DNA of 64,000 bases, taken from the NCBI GenBank assembly GCA_015178975.1, contig WHVD01000130.1:62001-126000 (forward strand), read 5' to 3'. A program made the position numbers and the translations under genes. A model generated the notes under the pieces. The model was not told the origin of the DNA. It saw only the letters and a program-made list of their open reading frames with translations, and ran no database searches. This document shows positions 54,050 to 64,000 of this stretch, piece after piece (the stretch's first letter is position 1; each line of letters opens with the position of its first letter). This DNA comes from Hysterangium stoloniferum (taxonomy: Eukaryota; Basidiomycota; Agaricomycetes; Hysterangiales; Hysterangiaceae).

Positions 54050-54900
54050 ATGTCAGCTGGATTTCCATCCTATTATCACACCGCACCTTTCTCTAAAAAC
54101 TTCGCCAGGGTCGATACTGTGCTTGATTGAATGGAACAGTCAGAGTCCTCCAAAAGTGCAACAATGTTGGGAATGCCAGGCCTAATGGCAGCTTGAAATT
54201 CGGCTGTGGTCAAATGTGAGCTGGACTCCCATTCGATTATCACACCGTACCTTGCTCTGAAAAGTTCGCCAGTTTATGTACTGTGCATGATCAAAAGAAA
54301 GGTTCAGAATCCTTCAAAAGTGAAAGAATGTCGGGAATGACACCCACAATGGCGATGCAAAATTCGGCTGTGGTCAAATGTCAGTTGGATACCCGTCCCG
54401 TTATCACACCACACCTTGTTTTGAAACGTTCACAAGGGCCACTACAGTGCGTACTTGAACGAAATGATGAGAATCATTCAACAGGGCAACAATGTTGGGA
54501 ATGGCAGGTGCGATGGCAGCTCGAAATTCGGCTGTGTCAAATGTCGGCTGGACTCCCATCCCATTATCACACACCACACCTTGCTTTGAAAATGTCCCCC
54601 AGGACCCATACTGTAAACTGTCAAACAGAATTATCAGAGTGCTTCAACAGTGCAACAATGTCAGGAATCACATGCGCAATGGCTGCTCGGGGTTCGGCTG
54701 TCGTCAAATGTCAGCTGCATTCTCATCTCGTTATCACACACTGCACCTTGCTCTGAAACCTTCTCCAGGGCCAATACTGCCTGTGATTGAACATCAGAGT
54801 CAGAGTCCTTCAACAGTGTGACAATGTTGGGAATGACAGGTGCAATGGTGGCTCCCGATCCAGCTTTGGCCAAATGTCAGCTGGATTCCCATTCCATTAT
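54050..54900 (-). pseudogene. Array of HEAT/ARM-type repeat units, about 165 bp each
   Basis: Five units lie at about 163-168 bp spacing (marker near 54,165, 54,328, 54,490, 54,655 and 54,823). On the minus strand they read as variants of IAPVIPNIVTLLKDSDSDVQ plus SQAVLALEKVSEQG. Successive units fall in different frames, with stops between, so a HEAT repeat gene has decayed or the units are exons separated by introns (each has intervening sequence with a repeated ATCACACCGCACCTTGCTCTGA-type core). HEAT repeats form protein-binding solenoids. Confidence 0.6.
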
Positions 54901-55461
54901 CACACCGCACCTTGCTCTGACACCGTCCCCAGGATGGAAACTGCACTTGATCAGTGCGGACATCGGTGCCCGTATTTGCGTCTGCATCTGTGGCCCACGT
55001 CCTTCCCTTCTAAACGGATCCCCAGCATCAAACAACGGCGATCGGGGAGGTTTCTGTGCAGACTCCATGCTTTCGTTCATGTTCATTCCACCACCTCCTC
55101 CGTCGCCATGGGTATTGTCATCGTTCTGGCCAATAGTAGCATCCTTCCCGGTGTCATGATCATGGATATGAGCTTGAAGATGTCCATTCGCGTCCATCGT
55201 CTGCACGATGCTCATGGCTCCCCCAGCCCACGCCGCAGGAGGATTAGAAGCAGGACACGACGGACTCGGAGGGACTCGTGGGAACGTGTAAGGGTATTCA
55301 GGGACTGTTGGGGACTGAGCGACGTCGACGTTGAGATTCGCCTTCGTTTGCATCCTCATCTTCAACCCAACGCCTAGACCAACAGGCAGTTTTTGCAGAC
55401 GCGGTACACCGTGTCCGTGTCCATTCTTGTTCACCACCGCTGTAGATGCCTCTGCCTCCAC
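54877..55461 (-). CDS. Hypothetical 194-codon open frame, upstream of the HEAT array
   Basis: ATG at 55,461. The sequence starts MEAEASTAVVNKNGHGHGVP and is Pro-, Gly-, Met- and His-rich with a GDGGGGG run. It leads directly into the first HEAT-type unit (ending MEWESS). It might be the disordered N-terminal exon of the HEAT repeat protein or of an unrelated captured gene. No domain was recognised. The opposite strand is also open for much of this length. Confidence 0.35.
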   Translation of the reverse strand: MEAEASTAVVNKNGHGHGVPRLQKLPVGLGVGLKMRMQTKANLNVDVAQSPTVPEYPYTFPRVPPSPSCPASNPPAAWAGGAMSIVQTMDANGHLQAHIHDHDTGKDATIGQNDDNTHGDGGGGGMNMNESMESAQKPPRSPLFDAGDPFRREGRGPQMQTQIRAPMSALIKCSFHPGDGVRARCGVIMEWESS

Positions 55462-55482
55462 ATGCTCGTGACGCTCACTTCC

Positions 55483-55860
55483 CTACACACAGAGCGTCGG
55501 CACAGATCTTAGTCAGACTGCCAGGCGTCTGTGCAGGCCTTGATCAGGCTGTGTGACTTTGCACCTACACACAGAGCGTCTGCGCAGATCTTAGTCAGAC
55601 TGCCAGGCGTCTGTGCAGGCCTTGATCAGGCTGCGTGACTTTGTGGCAGGCTATGTGACCTTGTGGCAGGCTATGTGACCTTGTGGCAGGCTATGTGACC
55701 TTGTGGCAGGCTATGTGACCTTGTGGCAGGCTATGTGACCTTGTGGCAGGCTATGTGACCTTGTGGCAGGCTATGTGACCTTGTGGCAGGCTATGTGACC
55801 TTGTGGCAGGCTATGTGACCTTGTGGCAGGCTATGTGACCTTGTGGCAGGCTGCTTGACC
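55483..55860. repeat. Two 82-bp repeats followed by eleven 20-bp tandem repeats
   Basis: Two copies of an 82-bp unit start at 55,483 and 55,565 (each has CAGATCTTAGTCAGACTGCC). Then come ten identical units TTGTGGCAGGCTATGTGACC (55,641-55,840) and one variant (55,841-55,860). They lie subterminal to the right inverted repeat. The CAGGC-rich content resembles 6,540-6,700. Confidence 0.95.
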
Positions 55861-56179
55861 CTTCGGCAAGGAGCCGGCCTGTGTGCCGAGCACTGCCGGC
55901 CTGACACGGGCGTGCACCAGGCACGATCAGGCGGCTTGACGCCTGTTCAGGCCTGAGCAGCGGGCATCAGGTATGTCGGCATCCAGCCGGGCCGACAGGC
56001 CTGATCAGGATTTTCGGATTTTTCCGACATACCACATGCACCTGCAACCACAACAGCAACTGCTTCGGCAAGGCCACTGCCGATATGCAGTCACATGCTA
56101 GATGCCACATTAGAATACCATAGAGTCCGAAATGTCAGAATTTTTAATAGAATACATGTGCTCACGACTTACTGGTAAC

Positions 56180-56679
56180 GAGCTTGCCGAAAAAATAAAG
56201 GAACGTTCAGAGAGGAGCTATGAGCTGCCAAGAATTTAAAGGGGCATTCGGAAGAGGAGCGGCAGGTGTGGGCTTTCTGAAAAGAGCGGTGGACCTGCCA
56301 AGAATCTAGAGGCCATTCAGACGGGAAGGACGGCGTTGCCAAGAATTTAAAACACCATTCAAAGAGAAGCGTCGAGCTGGCCCAGATATTAAGGAGGCAT
56401 TCAGAAAGAAGGGTCAAGCTTGCCCAAAATTTGAGGGAGTATTCAGAGAAGAACACCGACTTTGCAAAGAATTTAGCTGAGCACTCAGGGAGGAACGAGC
56501 TTACGAAGTATTTAGAGCAGCAGTCAAAGAGGAACGCACAGCTCGCCAATGATCTAGAGAAGCATTTAGGGAGGAACGACAAGCTTACCAAGATTTTCGA
56601 TGGGAGTTCGGGGTGGTTGCAGCGCCTATTTGCGCAAGAGCTTTCCATCCTTGACCAGCAAAAGATCAGCGTAGAGTAA
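56180..56679 (+). pseudogene. 14-residue-repeat coiled-coil protein, copy 2
   Basis: Inverted partner of 43,173-43,683. From about 56,310 the plus frame is open through repeat units (AKNLKHHSKRSVEL, AQILRRHSERRVKL, AQNLREYSEKNTDF..) to the stop after LDQQKISVE at 56,679. Upstream units are shifted. The last 82 residues differ from copy 1 at about six positions, mostly conservative (A/D, Y/H, R/K, F/L, L/I). The minus strand is open for 159 codons too. Confidence 0.5.
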
Positions 56680-56976
56680 TTTTACGAAGCCACCGCCGAA
56701 GGAAAATCGAGCTTGATAGGTGACGCCTTGACATGCATCAGTCTGCCAGCATCTTCAATTTACAGTCAGTGTCCCTAGCCAGGAAGAATTGCCAGTATCG
56801 TCGACACTAAGGAGAGTGTTGAAGAGGAGTCACGAAATGCTGACGAAATTCGAGTCGTCATTAGACAAGCCAAAAAGGTAACCTGACAGAAAATCGAACG
56901 TCCAGGATCCAGCGGGATTTGGACGATAGTTGATACTGGACTCATCGCATGTTATGAAATAAGTAAGTTGTATACC

Positions 56977-57656
56977 TTACATGCAGAGCCATTTCAATAG
57001 CCGAGTTGATGGTGGGATGCTGAACACCACTCCAAAGTCAATTAGACCCGATGATTTCTGAGAATTTATCTCTTTATAACGATATTTTAACATCAACCGC
57101 GGATCTACAACTCCTTTATCGTCTAAGAACCTATTCAACAGCATAAAAAACGGATTGTCTTTCCCGATTGATTTCATTTGGAGGAATTCAATCAGATAGT
57201 TATCAACCTGTTACCAAAACAATCATCACATCCCAACATGAAGAGAAAAAGAAGCATACAACATACCATCTCCCTCTCAATCGCGCTTAAAACGTAAAGC
57301 CATTCTCCATCACCACGTCAACGACATCCTCCTTCCTCCTGTCCTCCTCCAAGATCATCCCAACAACCTCAGCATCCTCCTTGCCCAACCTGGCTTCGTC
57401 ATCCATTAACGGCTCCTCGCTCTTATCTCCAGGGTGCTCGAGAAGGTTCTCCGAGGACGCATTCTATCATCTCCACGCTTCCTCTCCGCAGAATCGAAAT
57501 ATCCGACTCATCCGAGCCTGACGCCTTAGCTGCCCACGTCTTTGTATTGCATTTTCCTTCAACACAGGCCTTGTGGTCTTCTTCGTGACCATTGCCTTGA
57601 GGAGCGTGTCTAGTGAGCATGCGACGTTGCTTTTGGTTTGGGTTTGAATGCTTCAA
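56977..57656 (-). pseudogene. Unrecognised gene family H, copy 2
   Basis: Inverted partner of 42,249-42,910. It carries KACVEGKCNTKTWAAKASGS..DESDISIL at 57,600-57,490, then EEPLMDDEARLGKEDAEVVG to MENGFTF near 57,290, and MKSIGKDNPFFMLLNRFLDD near 57,177-57,120. Intron-like borders match copy 1. Exon joins are unresolved and the family is unknown. Confidence 0.45.
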
Positions 57657-58029
57657 AGAGCAGTTATTGAAGAAGCAACTGCAGCGAAACTAAGCATCTT
57701 ACATCATTTGTTGCCTCCGTAACACTGACCGAGTGTTTTCAGTCATCTTGATGTAAGTTCCGAACATAAAGAATTCGATTTTAGAGAAGATTATAAGAGT
57801 GGCGGAAAAAAGGCTGCACGGTCAAAACGTTAATTGTTCTTCCCACGACTGCTGATCGTGAGGGAGTAGAAGAGAACAGTCACGAGGAAGACCAAGAAGA
57901 CGAAAAAGAGATGGCCGGAAAGCCGGGTGCAACGCCTCTCCAGATCGCTTCTTCTAATGACGTGTGTGAACTATAAACACCGGGCGGTTCTCTCCGTGGG
58001 AGTAGACCTGATGACATGTACATACTTAG

Positions 58030-58884
58030 TTCGCCAAATTTAAGGCATTTTGCTTCCGTCCGCCTCGCGGGATACTCTTAGACTACTATCCCGCGCAGGC
58101 GCCTCTTTGTATTATGTAATGAGACGGCTTTTCCCACGCTGTTTGGTTCCTGTGGTTAATCGGAAAAGAAAAAAAACGTAATATAATATAGGAAAGATGA
58201 GGGATTGTCAGCACTCGACGAGGACGATGACCGACGCTGACGCTGATGTTCAATAAATACCAACCAGGCGTCTTCCAAGGCAAAGTTTAAAAATTGTGAA
58301 TACCATATACTGATCCACCCAAGCGCAAGTCTCTGGTGGACAGGAAAGAATGTCACTGAAGAAGTAATCGCACCATTCTAATATTATTACATATAAGTTG
58401 GGTCAAAATGGTGGGTAGTGAGTACTCACCAGCTGCTAATGTACCCGCACATCCCATAAATTGTAGTTGTACAGGGGCAGGACGAGCGGCGAAAATGACA
58501 TTGTGTGCACCCTTGGTGTGGCCTCCAAAATTGACGACTGCCACCACATACACTCAATGATACTGTTGAGTGTGCACCCTGTCAACTTTTCTGAGGATGC
58601 CCTACCATGACTTTGAGAGTGTTGTTTAACATTCGTATGGCAAGTCATTATGCACGACAGCGAAATAATCAACGGCCCTCAGATCTCAGACCCGGCTCAT
58701 TCGGACTCTCATGCACATAGCATCTCACAATATTTAGTATGGATCGATATATTTATCAACTACTATATTACGAATCAATGCTACAGTATGTGGTTTTCAA
58801 ATACATGTAATCACGACAAATACACAATGATGGTGCAAATATAATCCAGATGGCAGTATATCCAACAACTTCACAACGTCAGCA
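58030..58884. other. No gene seen
   Basis: Beyond 58,030 the palindrome-related repeats stop. A GC-rich stretch near 58,050-58,110 contains GGGATACTCTTAGACTACTATCCCGCG but does not fold into a tRNA as far as I can see. Short ORFs on both strands are unsupported. Confidence 0.4.
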
Positions 58885-59968
58885 CTACCGCATCTCCATG
58901 GGAGGTGCCCACTCGGGGACATGTCCCCACTGGAATTCCTGGCTCGCAAATGCATCCTTGGCAGCCTTGGGAATAATATCCAGATAATTGGGCGGTAATA
59001 GCATTGTGCACAGGTCCTTTGAGTTTTCAAAGCTGAATGATGCATGGTCTGAGCCAGGCTTTGAAGACAGTTGTGACTGTAAGGTTGGGCTGGTGTTTCT
59101 GTCTGTATTTGGGGTTGTGCCCCTGCCACCGATTGATTTGGCCCTCCGAACGCGGATGCTGTAGGAGAATTATTCGGTGTGATGGTGGCAGGTCCAGTGC
59201 CACTGTGACCAAAAGCAGAGCCTGTACCACCCGGACCAAAAGCAGAGGCAGCCGTAGTCTTACCAGTGCCAAATGCAGACGGGACGCCACTTGTGCTGAA
59301 GGCAGATTGCGGGGTGCTAGTCGTGGTTCCAAAGGCACTGCCCGTACCTCCCGTGCCGAATGCAGATTGCGGTGCTGCTGTAGGATTTCCAAATGCAGAT
59401 TGTGGTGCAACTGCAGTGGTTCCAAATGTGCTGCTTGCGGGAGGCTGCATGAAGGACATGGGCTTTCCCGCGAAGGCGCTGAATCCACCGCCAGATGATG
59501 CTGCAGTCAGTGCGAATGCAGATGTGAATGGCTGCGCAGGCTGGGAAAAGGCAGATGGCTGTGATGTTTGTCCAAATGCAGACTGCCCGAATGCAGGTTG
59601 TCCGAAGGCAGAGGCGGGCTTCACGGGCTGGCCAAATCCTGATTGCCCAAAGGCTGGCTGGCCGAATGCGGATGCAGGTTTCACAGGCTGACCAAAAGCC
59701 GATTGACCAAATGCAGAGACTGGTTTGGTAACCGAGCTGAAGCTAGATGTTGGCTGAGCTGGTGCTGCAAAAACCGATGTGGGTTGAGATGTTTGACCGA
59801 AGGTAGACGTGGGTTGACTGGGCTGCCCAAATGCCGATGCCGATGTCGATGTGCCAAAGGCTGAGACTGGTGCTGGAGGTTGTCCGAATCCGGCACGACC
59901 AAATGCAGATACTGGTTGAGATGGTTGCCCGAAGGCTGGTTGTCCGAAAGCTGAAGTTGGCTTCGTTA
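58885..59968 (-). CDS. FG-repeat nucleoporin, Nup42/Amo1-like, 3' part
   Basis: An exon from 59,968 to 59,130 encodes about 279 residues of FG repeats (SAFGQPAFGQ, STFGQT, SAFGTG). A 53-nt intron (59,129-59,077, GTGGCA..ACAG) joins in phase to a last exon of 63 residues ending at the TAG at 58,885. That exon reads SKDLCTMLLPPNYLDIIPKA.. and WGHVPEWAPPMEMR. This C-terminal tail, with a short motif ending in PP.E, is typical of fungal Nup42/Amo1-type nucleoporins that act in mRNA export at the nuclear pore. Family members usually start with a CCCH zinc finger, which is absent here. The 59,968 border is a 3' splice site (TCAG), and upstream lies a Crypton-like gene, so the 5' exons are missing or displaced. 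Confidence 0.72.
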
Positions 59969-60042
59969 CTGATCCAAGAAAACATGATTAGCTTAAGAAC
60001 ACTTGTAAGATATTTGAATGGCATACTTCACAAATATATAAA

Positions 60043-62863
60043 TTATCCAAACCCTATCATTTTGCCGCGTTTGTTACTGTGGGCTTTAGATATACCCATA
60101 TTCTTGCTTCGACGGGACCTAGCTGTACCATTCTTAATCTTCATCTCGTGGATGGCAGCCATCAATCCGGTTGTTCCATCCATGGCCATGGGCCATTTAG
60201 CAAGGAACTCAGACTCATTGCGATTACAGCTATCAACCATTTAGCATGAGTTTTAAATAATTTGTTCAATTTAAAATTACAGAAATACTCACTTGTTTAT
60301 AAACTCCATAGTAATCACTTCTCGGGTGTGAAAATTCATTGCAAATGCAATCCGCCATGATGACGGCCAATCTCTTAGTGGGGGGATGCCATGTTTAGGG
60401 TCCCCATCCTCCCAGTCTTGGACGAAAAGTCGCCATCGTGTGTCTTTTGGTGCATTTGTATGGATTGGCACCCGAATCCCAACAGGAGGAGACAGAATTT
60501 CGGAATTTTCAGTTGTTGATATCTGAGTTAAGGGAGTGTTAACTAAGGTTGCGGTGTGGACAGCTTGGTTATGTCCACTATACTCAGCTGAACGATGCTG
60601 AGAATACGATAGATTAGGTGTATGTCCAGTTACACTATTAGTAATTGAGTTTGTTATATGTCGCTCGAGGCCTCCTATCAGTGCCTTGATCTCTCCAACA
60701 GTAGCATTCCGCATATCAGTGTGTTCTCCCATGAAAGATATATCTGCTTCACGCTGGATAGGACGCAAGGCATCACCATGACCCTCTTCATAATAGTGCA
60801 GTTCATCCAATAGGTATCGAATAAGTGTATCTTTCTAAAAATATATGTCAATTGCATGGAACTTGCAGCAGCAGATGTACATATCTTACATGTTCACCTT
60901 CTGCCCAACCACCCCACCATCGGATTGTGGCCAGTGTCCATCGTTTTCCAATAGGAGCAAACATAAACCGGTATTGAGCTCCACCCCTCCTGAGCCAGTG
61001 AGTTGTCAGCCGAGCCTTTGAATTATCAATTCCCGTGCTTGTTGTAAACTCGTCAATCCATTTTTGAACAATGTCATGTGACATTGGTCTCTCAGGATGT
61101 GCCATGCCATTTACATTGATGGAAGGAAAGAGATAGTCCTCATCTTGCAATGCTCTCCCATAGACATGAGTTTGGAGGATGGTCACACTTTATTGAATAT
61201 ACAAAATTTTACTGAATAATCCTCATTTTCCAAGTGAGACTATTCCTTCTGGCCATGACAACTTATTCTATGAGTTTATATTTAATTACCTGAAATTTCA
61301 TCTTTAAAATATGCATGCCTTTTTAAAATACACACAAATGACATAGTTACACAAGATTATTTGGGTTAACCTCGATTATTTGGGTTAAACAAGATTATTT
61401 GGGTTAAACAAGATTATTTGAGTTATGACTTAATCTTTGGGTTATGATTTATTCTCTTGTATACAAGCAAACTTTCAAATATATTTCATATAATTTAAAT
61501 TTAGTTGGTTTAGAGAGTTAACCAGAACTATCTGGGGTACCAATCCCCATTGTGCAATTTATTCCAAAAGAATAATCTACAGATGATTGTTTGACTAAAT
61601 TTTGTCAGATATAGGATAAATATTAATATCTTTGCATTCTTCAGAGTGATACCTAATCAACTGAATTTGATTAAATATTAATTTTACAACAAACAATATA
61701 AATATATATACTTTAGTGGATAAATAACTTTTAAAGTTTTGGGTTATCCTCCTTTCTAGATAACTGATCCAGACCCTCATGTGATAATCCAGATCTGCTG
61801 CAGGCAATTCAGGCTGGGGATAAATTTCATATATATGACCTGAAATTTCACATAAATTAACTCTTACATTACCATAGAAAGAATAGCAGACCTCGGAGTT
61901 CAGATTCTTTACTCATTTTATTTTGCCAGTTTTTTCATTGTTGCAGGCTGATTTGCCAATGTGGGATTTGGAAACAATCCTCTGTTACACAATTAAAAGT
62001 GAGATGTTTCCATTTCAGCTGTAAAGTTTCAAAATTTCTAGAGATAGCAATGGCAATGTCATTCAGATACATTGTCCAATATCTGAATATATGTACCTTG
62101 TCCATACTGTCCAACCAATTGAAGACAATGCCCGCCAGCCAAGGTGCTTATGGACATTATAACGCTCTGTAAGTAACATTGTTATTGCTGGTGGAAGTGA
62201 TGTCAGCATGGAACACTGCTGCCTTGACCAGGCATATATGCATTCCAAGTACTGCAGTGACATTACTCCTGAGTGTGTCCGTATTCCATCCTCACCACCC
62301 TTCTTCCGAACAGCACTAATGGTCTCCTGGAAATCATAAGGAGTTGAAGGATTTCCAAAGGCACAGTTTGCTTCTTCATCCCACCTCCAAGGACCTTGAT
62401 AAAGGCCTTCCACATCTCTAATAGAAGGAAGGTAAGTGTCGGTGCGAAGGCAGCAGGTTGGATTGAGAGACTTACACTCTGTCCCAGTATTTCTGAAATC
62501 CAGCATGTATGCCCTCTGCTGTTGATTGGCCACAACTATTTGTGAAGCATTTAAATGATATAAATGTTGCTAGAGCCCATGGTGAAGCCCGGTTTGGTGT
62601 TTCATCAAATGCATGAATTAAATTGAAACTGGTCCATTTCACATCACCGAGTCCCTCTGGACAGCCCCTGGGATGCTCAAGCCCTTCATTACCTCTTAAT
62701 TCCTTTGCTCCCTCTGCCAATGACCATCATAGTCCTGTGTAGTTTTTGCTGCCAAACCGTGTTTCTTTTTGGAGGCCTGCTTTGTTTTTGCAATTTCACC
62801 AAGGGTGAGTCTTGCTTTCACAGTCTTCTTCTCAGCTTTTGTTGGTTTTCTACTACCAGGCAT
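60043..62863 (-). pseudogene. Crypton-like tyrosine recombinase with GCR1_C-type DNA-binding tail (degenerate)
   Basis: ATG at 62,863 (MPGSRKPTKAEKK). The N-terminal part continues in a shifted frame from about 62,720. An exon with GVMSLQYLECIYAWS..GWTVWTR joins (62,093) to NFETLQLKWKHLTF, and a further exon has EIYPQPELPAADLDYHMRVW near 61,820-61,740. The catalytic part contains DYLFPSINVNG, TTHWLRRGGAQYRF (HxxR type), WWGGWAEGEH, then across a GTAAGA intron DTLIRYLLDEL (Tyr nucleophile). A GCR1_C-like tail follows (WRLFVQDWEDGDP..PLRDWPSSW), ending at TAA 60,043. Frame breaks near 62,720 and 61,950, and 550 bp of AT-rich sequence with short tandem repeats at 61,190-61,740, suggest decay. 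Cryptons move as DNA using such recombinases. Confidence 0.7.
61350..61435. repeat. Short tandem repeats inside the Crypton-like gene
   Basis: About four copies of a 19-20-bp unit with GATTATTTGGGTTAA (61,350-61,435) lie in an AT-rich block that interrupts the recombinase coding sequence, either a large intron or an insertion. Confidence 0.7.
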
Positions 62864-62869
62864 TTTACG

Positions 62870-63170
62870 AGATGGTTAAGTGATAGAAAAATATTTTTTG
62901 GAACTTTTTTGTGATGTCAATTAAGATTTAGATCTGTTTTGTATTCAAGCAGCATCAAATTGAAACAGCGATAAATTGAAATTGAAACAACAATGTATTG
63001 GTATTTCATTGCCCTAGCTAGATATGGTACTAGAGATAATGAAGATATTGAAATTCCCATCGGAGTATCACCTACAGAGAACCAGTGTGATGAGGGTGAG
63101 GAAATAGGGTTGCAGGTTGCAGACTCAATCGAGCTGCAAGAAAGCTAATCAATAATATATTGATATTTGC
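62870..63170. other. No gene seen
   Basis: AT-rich spacer between the recombinase start and the protease relic. It presumably includes the recombinase promoter, but no motif could be assigned. Confidence 0.4.
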
Positions 63171-63180
63171 AAAGCCTTAC

Positions 63181-63638
63181 CAAGGATGCCAGCAGTAGTT
63201 GAGAGAATGGAGGTGCTACCGTATTTGATGCTCTGGTCAAGTCCCCAGAAGTCGCTAGCAGGGTTCATGGACATAATGGACACGAAGGTGATGTCTCCTG
63301 TGAACTCGCTTGAATCGGTTCCACAGAAGGTGATCTGACCACTAGCCTCGGAGGTGGAGGTGAGGTGGAGGTGCTGGGGCTAAGGGTGCCTACTGTGAGA
63401 CTGGCGGGTCCTGCAATAAATGGATACATCAATGACAACTATAGTAACATTGACAATATGACTAACCAATTCCCAAGATTCCTTTGATACCTGTGGTGGA
63501 GGTGCAAACATTGTTATGCCTAAGGACTGATAATGCTTTGAACCAGCCTTACCATCGAAGCCCTAGCTGGTGGTTGCCACACTGATGCTCTGCGATTTGA
63601 TTACCAGACAGTTTTGCTGCTTCGCATGTTTGCTTGGC
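63181..63638 (-). pseudogene. A1 aspartic protease (polyporopepsin-like) relic
   Basis: Minus-strand exons 63,638-63,553, 63,490-63,467 and 63,410-63,181 have canonical GTAAGG and GTTAGT donors. They read LVIKSQSISVATTS-stop-GFDG, then IKGILGIG, then PASLTVGTLSPSTS, a gap, and EASGQITFCGTDSSEFTGDI..DFWGLDQSIKYGSTSIL. This matches the middle of secreted basidiomycete pepsin-like proteases. A TAG at 63,565-63,563 interrupts it, and about 30 residues are missing after SPSTS. Both catalytic DTG regions lie outside what can be recognised, so it is non-functional. Confidence 0.7.
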
Positions 63639-63639
63639 C

Positions 63640-64000
63640 TGCAGAGGGTAAGCGGCATATGAGGTGATGTGCATTGTGAGCATACCTGCCACTGTGCCTC
63701 CTCAATTGCCTCGTCCTTTTCGATCCGGGGTCCTTCTCGTATAATCTCACCAGTTGACAAGGTAATGAATTCGATGAATGCGATTGGATAGATCTTGAAG
63801 GTAACGTAAGTGATAACAGATTAATCAGCAGGCGACGGCTCACGTTTGTGATAATTAGGTCTAGCAGAGGTACACCCCCACCATCTGGCGTTAGGCTTCG
63901 CAAAGTGGCCACAAATGGCGTGGATTGAAACCCAAGCGAGGTATGCCATGAAGCTAAATGCGTCGAGTTTCCAGAAAGTATAAGACGTACACTATTGTAA
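63640..64000 (-). other. Possible upstream exons of unknown gene
   Basis: The minus strand has open pieces FATLRSLTPDGGGVPLLDLI-like (about 63,912-63,845, the first residues approximate, GTGAGC donor) and IYPIAFIEFITLSTGEIIRE..EAIEEAQWQ (about 63,800-63,690, GTATGC donor). Splice-like borders suggest exons, but they do not resemble the N-terminus of A1 proteases, and the window ends. Confidence 0.3.

Larger units (their letters stand above)
51943..56029. mobile_element. Interval bounded by about 34-bp terminal inverted repeats, no transposase
   Basis: The left end TGTCGGAAAAATCCGAAAA and its reverse complement at the right end (to 56,029) are perfect for 19 bp and continue to about 34 bp with two mismatches, ending in ATCAGGCCTG. 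Inside are HEAT/ARM fragments, two LINE fragments and GC-rich CAGGC repeats near both ends, but no transposase. No target duplication was seen, and the two flanks come from different parts of the palindrome spacer, so this may be one large non-autonomous element with captured sequence or two element ends brought together. Confidence 0.5.

Noticed and set aside
54283-54821. Plus-strand open frames of 157 and 109 codons
   Set aside because: They are antisense to the HEAT/ARM-type units, which have a recognisable protein pattern on the minus strand.
55641-55860. Possible CRISPR-like array
   Set aside because: Simple head-to-tail 20-bp repeats without spacers in a fungal genome; a tandem repeat only.
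58045-58110. Possible tRNA or Pol III gene
   Set aside because: Contains complementary GGGATA/TATCCC stretches but no acceptor stem, A box or B box arrangement could be drawn.
59037-59498. 153-codon frames on both strands across the FG repeats
   Set aside because: Alternative frames of the nucleoporin repeat region. The FG frame is the only one with family-typical motifs and in-phase splicing.

Overview
The window looks like a repeat-rich, gene-poor stretch of a filamentous basidiomycete genome, probably an Agaricomycete. The reasons are introns of about 50-60 nt with GTRNGT/YAG borders, DUF6533-type multi-membrane proteins, HEAT/ARM repeat fragments, a polyporopepsin-like A1 protease relic, an FG nucleoporin, and fungal mobile elements (Ngaro, Ty1/copia, Tc1/mariner, Crypton-like, LINE). 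It contains no prokaryotic features. Almost every host gene is duplicated, broken or interrupted.

Layout. 1-1.4 kb: a DUF6533 gene on the minus strand, disrupted by an inverted duplication. 1.5-6.7 kb: relics (two unrecognised gene families called R1 and R2 here, and a decayed copia element). 6.8-15.5 kb: an unrecognised membrane-protein gene relic (family X) with a 17-residue repeat tail, split by a complete Ngaro tyrosine-recombinase retrotransposon (9,148-14,042). 15.5-17.4 kb: more R1/R2 copies. 17.4-26.4 kb: a second X copy, split by a complete Ty1/copia element (19,181-25,166) that carries 48 copies of a 15-bp minisatellite inside gag-pol. 26.4-29.9 kb: further R1/R2 remnants and a Ngaro recombinase relic.

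29.9-50.1 kb is a giant imperfect palindrome. Its arms each hold an unrecognised gene (family E) and a DUF6533 gene, and the spacer is about 3 kb. The left arm is interrupted by a nested insertion: a small element with a GTAAC target duplication contains a 4.26-kb Tc1/mariner element. This element encodes a five-exon DD34E transposase and, convergently, an intact-looking four-exon accessory gene of unknown function. The right arm instead carries a separate 305-bp solo-LTR-like insertion. The two arms therefore act as each other's empty sites.

50.1-58 kb holds further partial copies, then a 4.1-kb interval bounded by about 34-bp inverted repeats that contains HEAT/ARM fragments, two LINE fragments in opposite orientation and tandem repeats, then an inverted copy of the palindrome spacer genes. 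58.8-64 kb holds the 3' part of an FG nucleoporin (Nup42/Amo1-like tail), a degenerate Crypton-like tyrosine recombinase lying directly 5' of it, and a decayed A1 aspartic protease.

The region therefore records successive duplications and insertions, and many insertions can be ordered because an uninterrupted paralogous copy is present in the same window.
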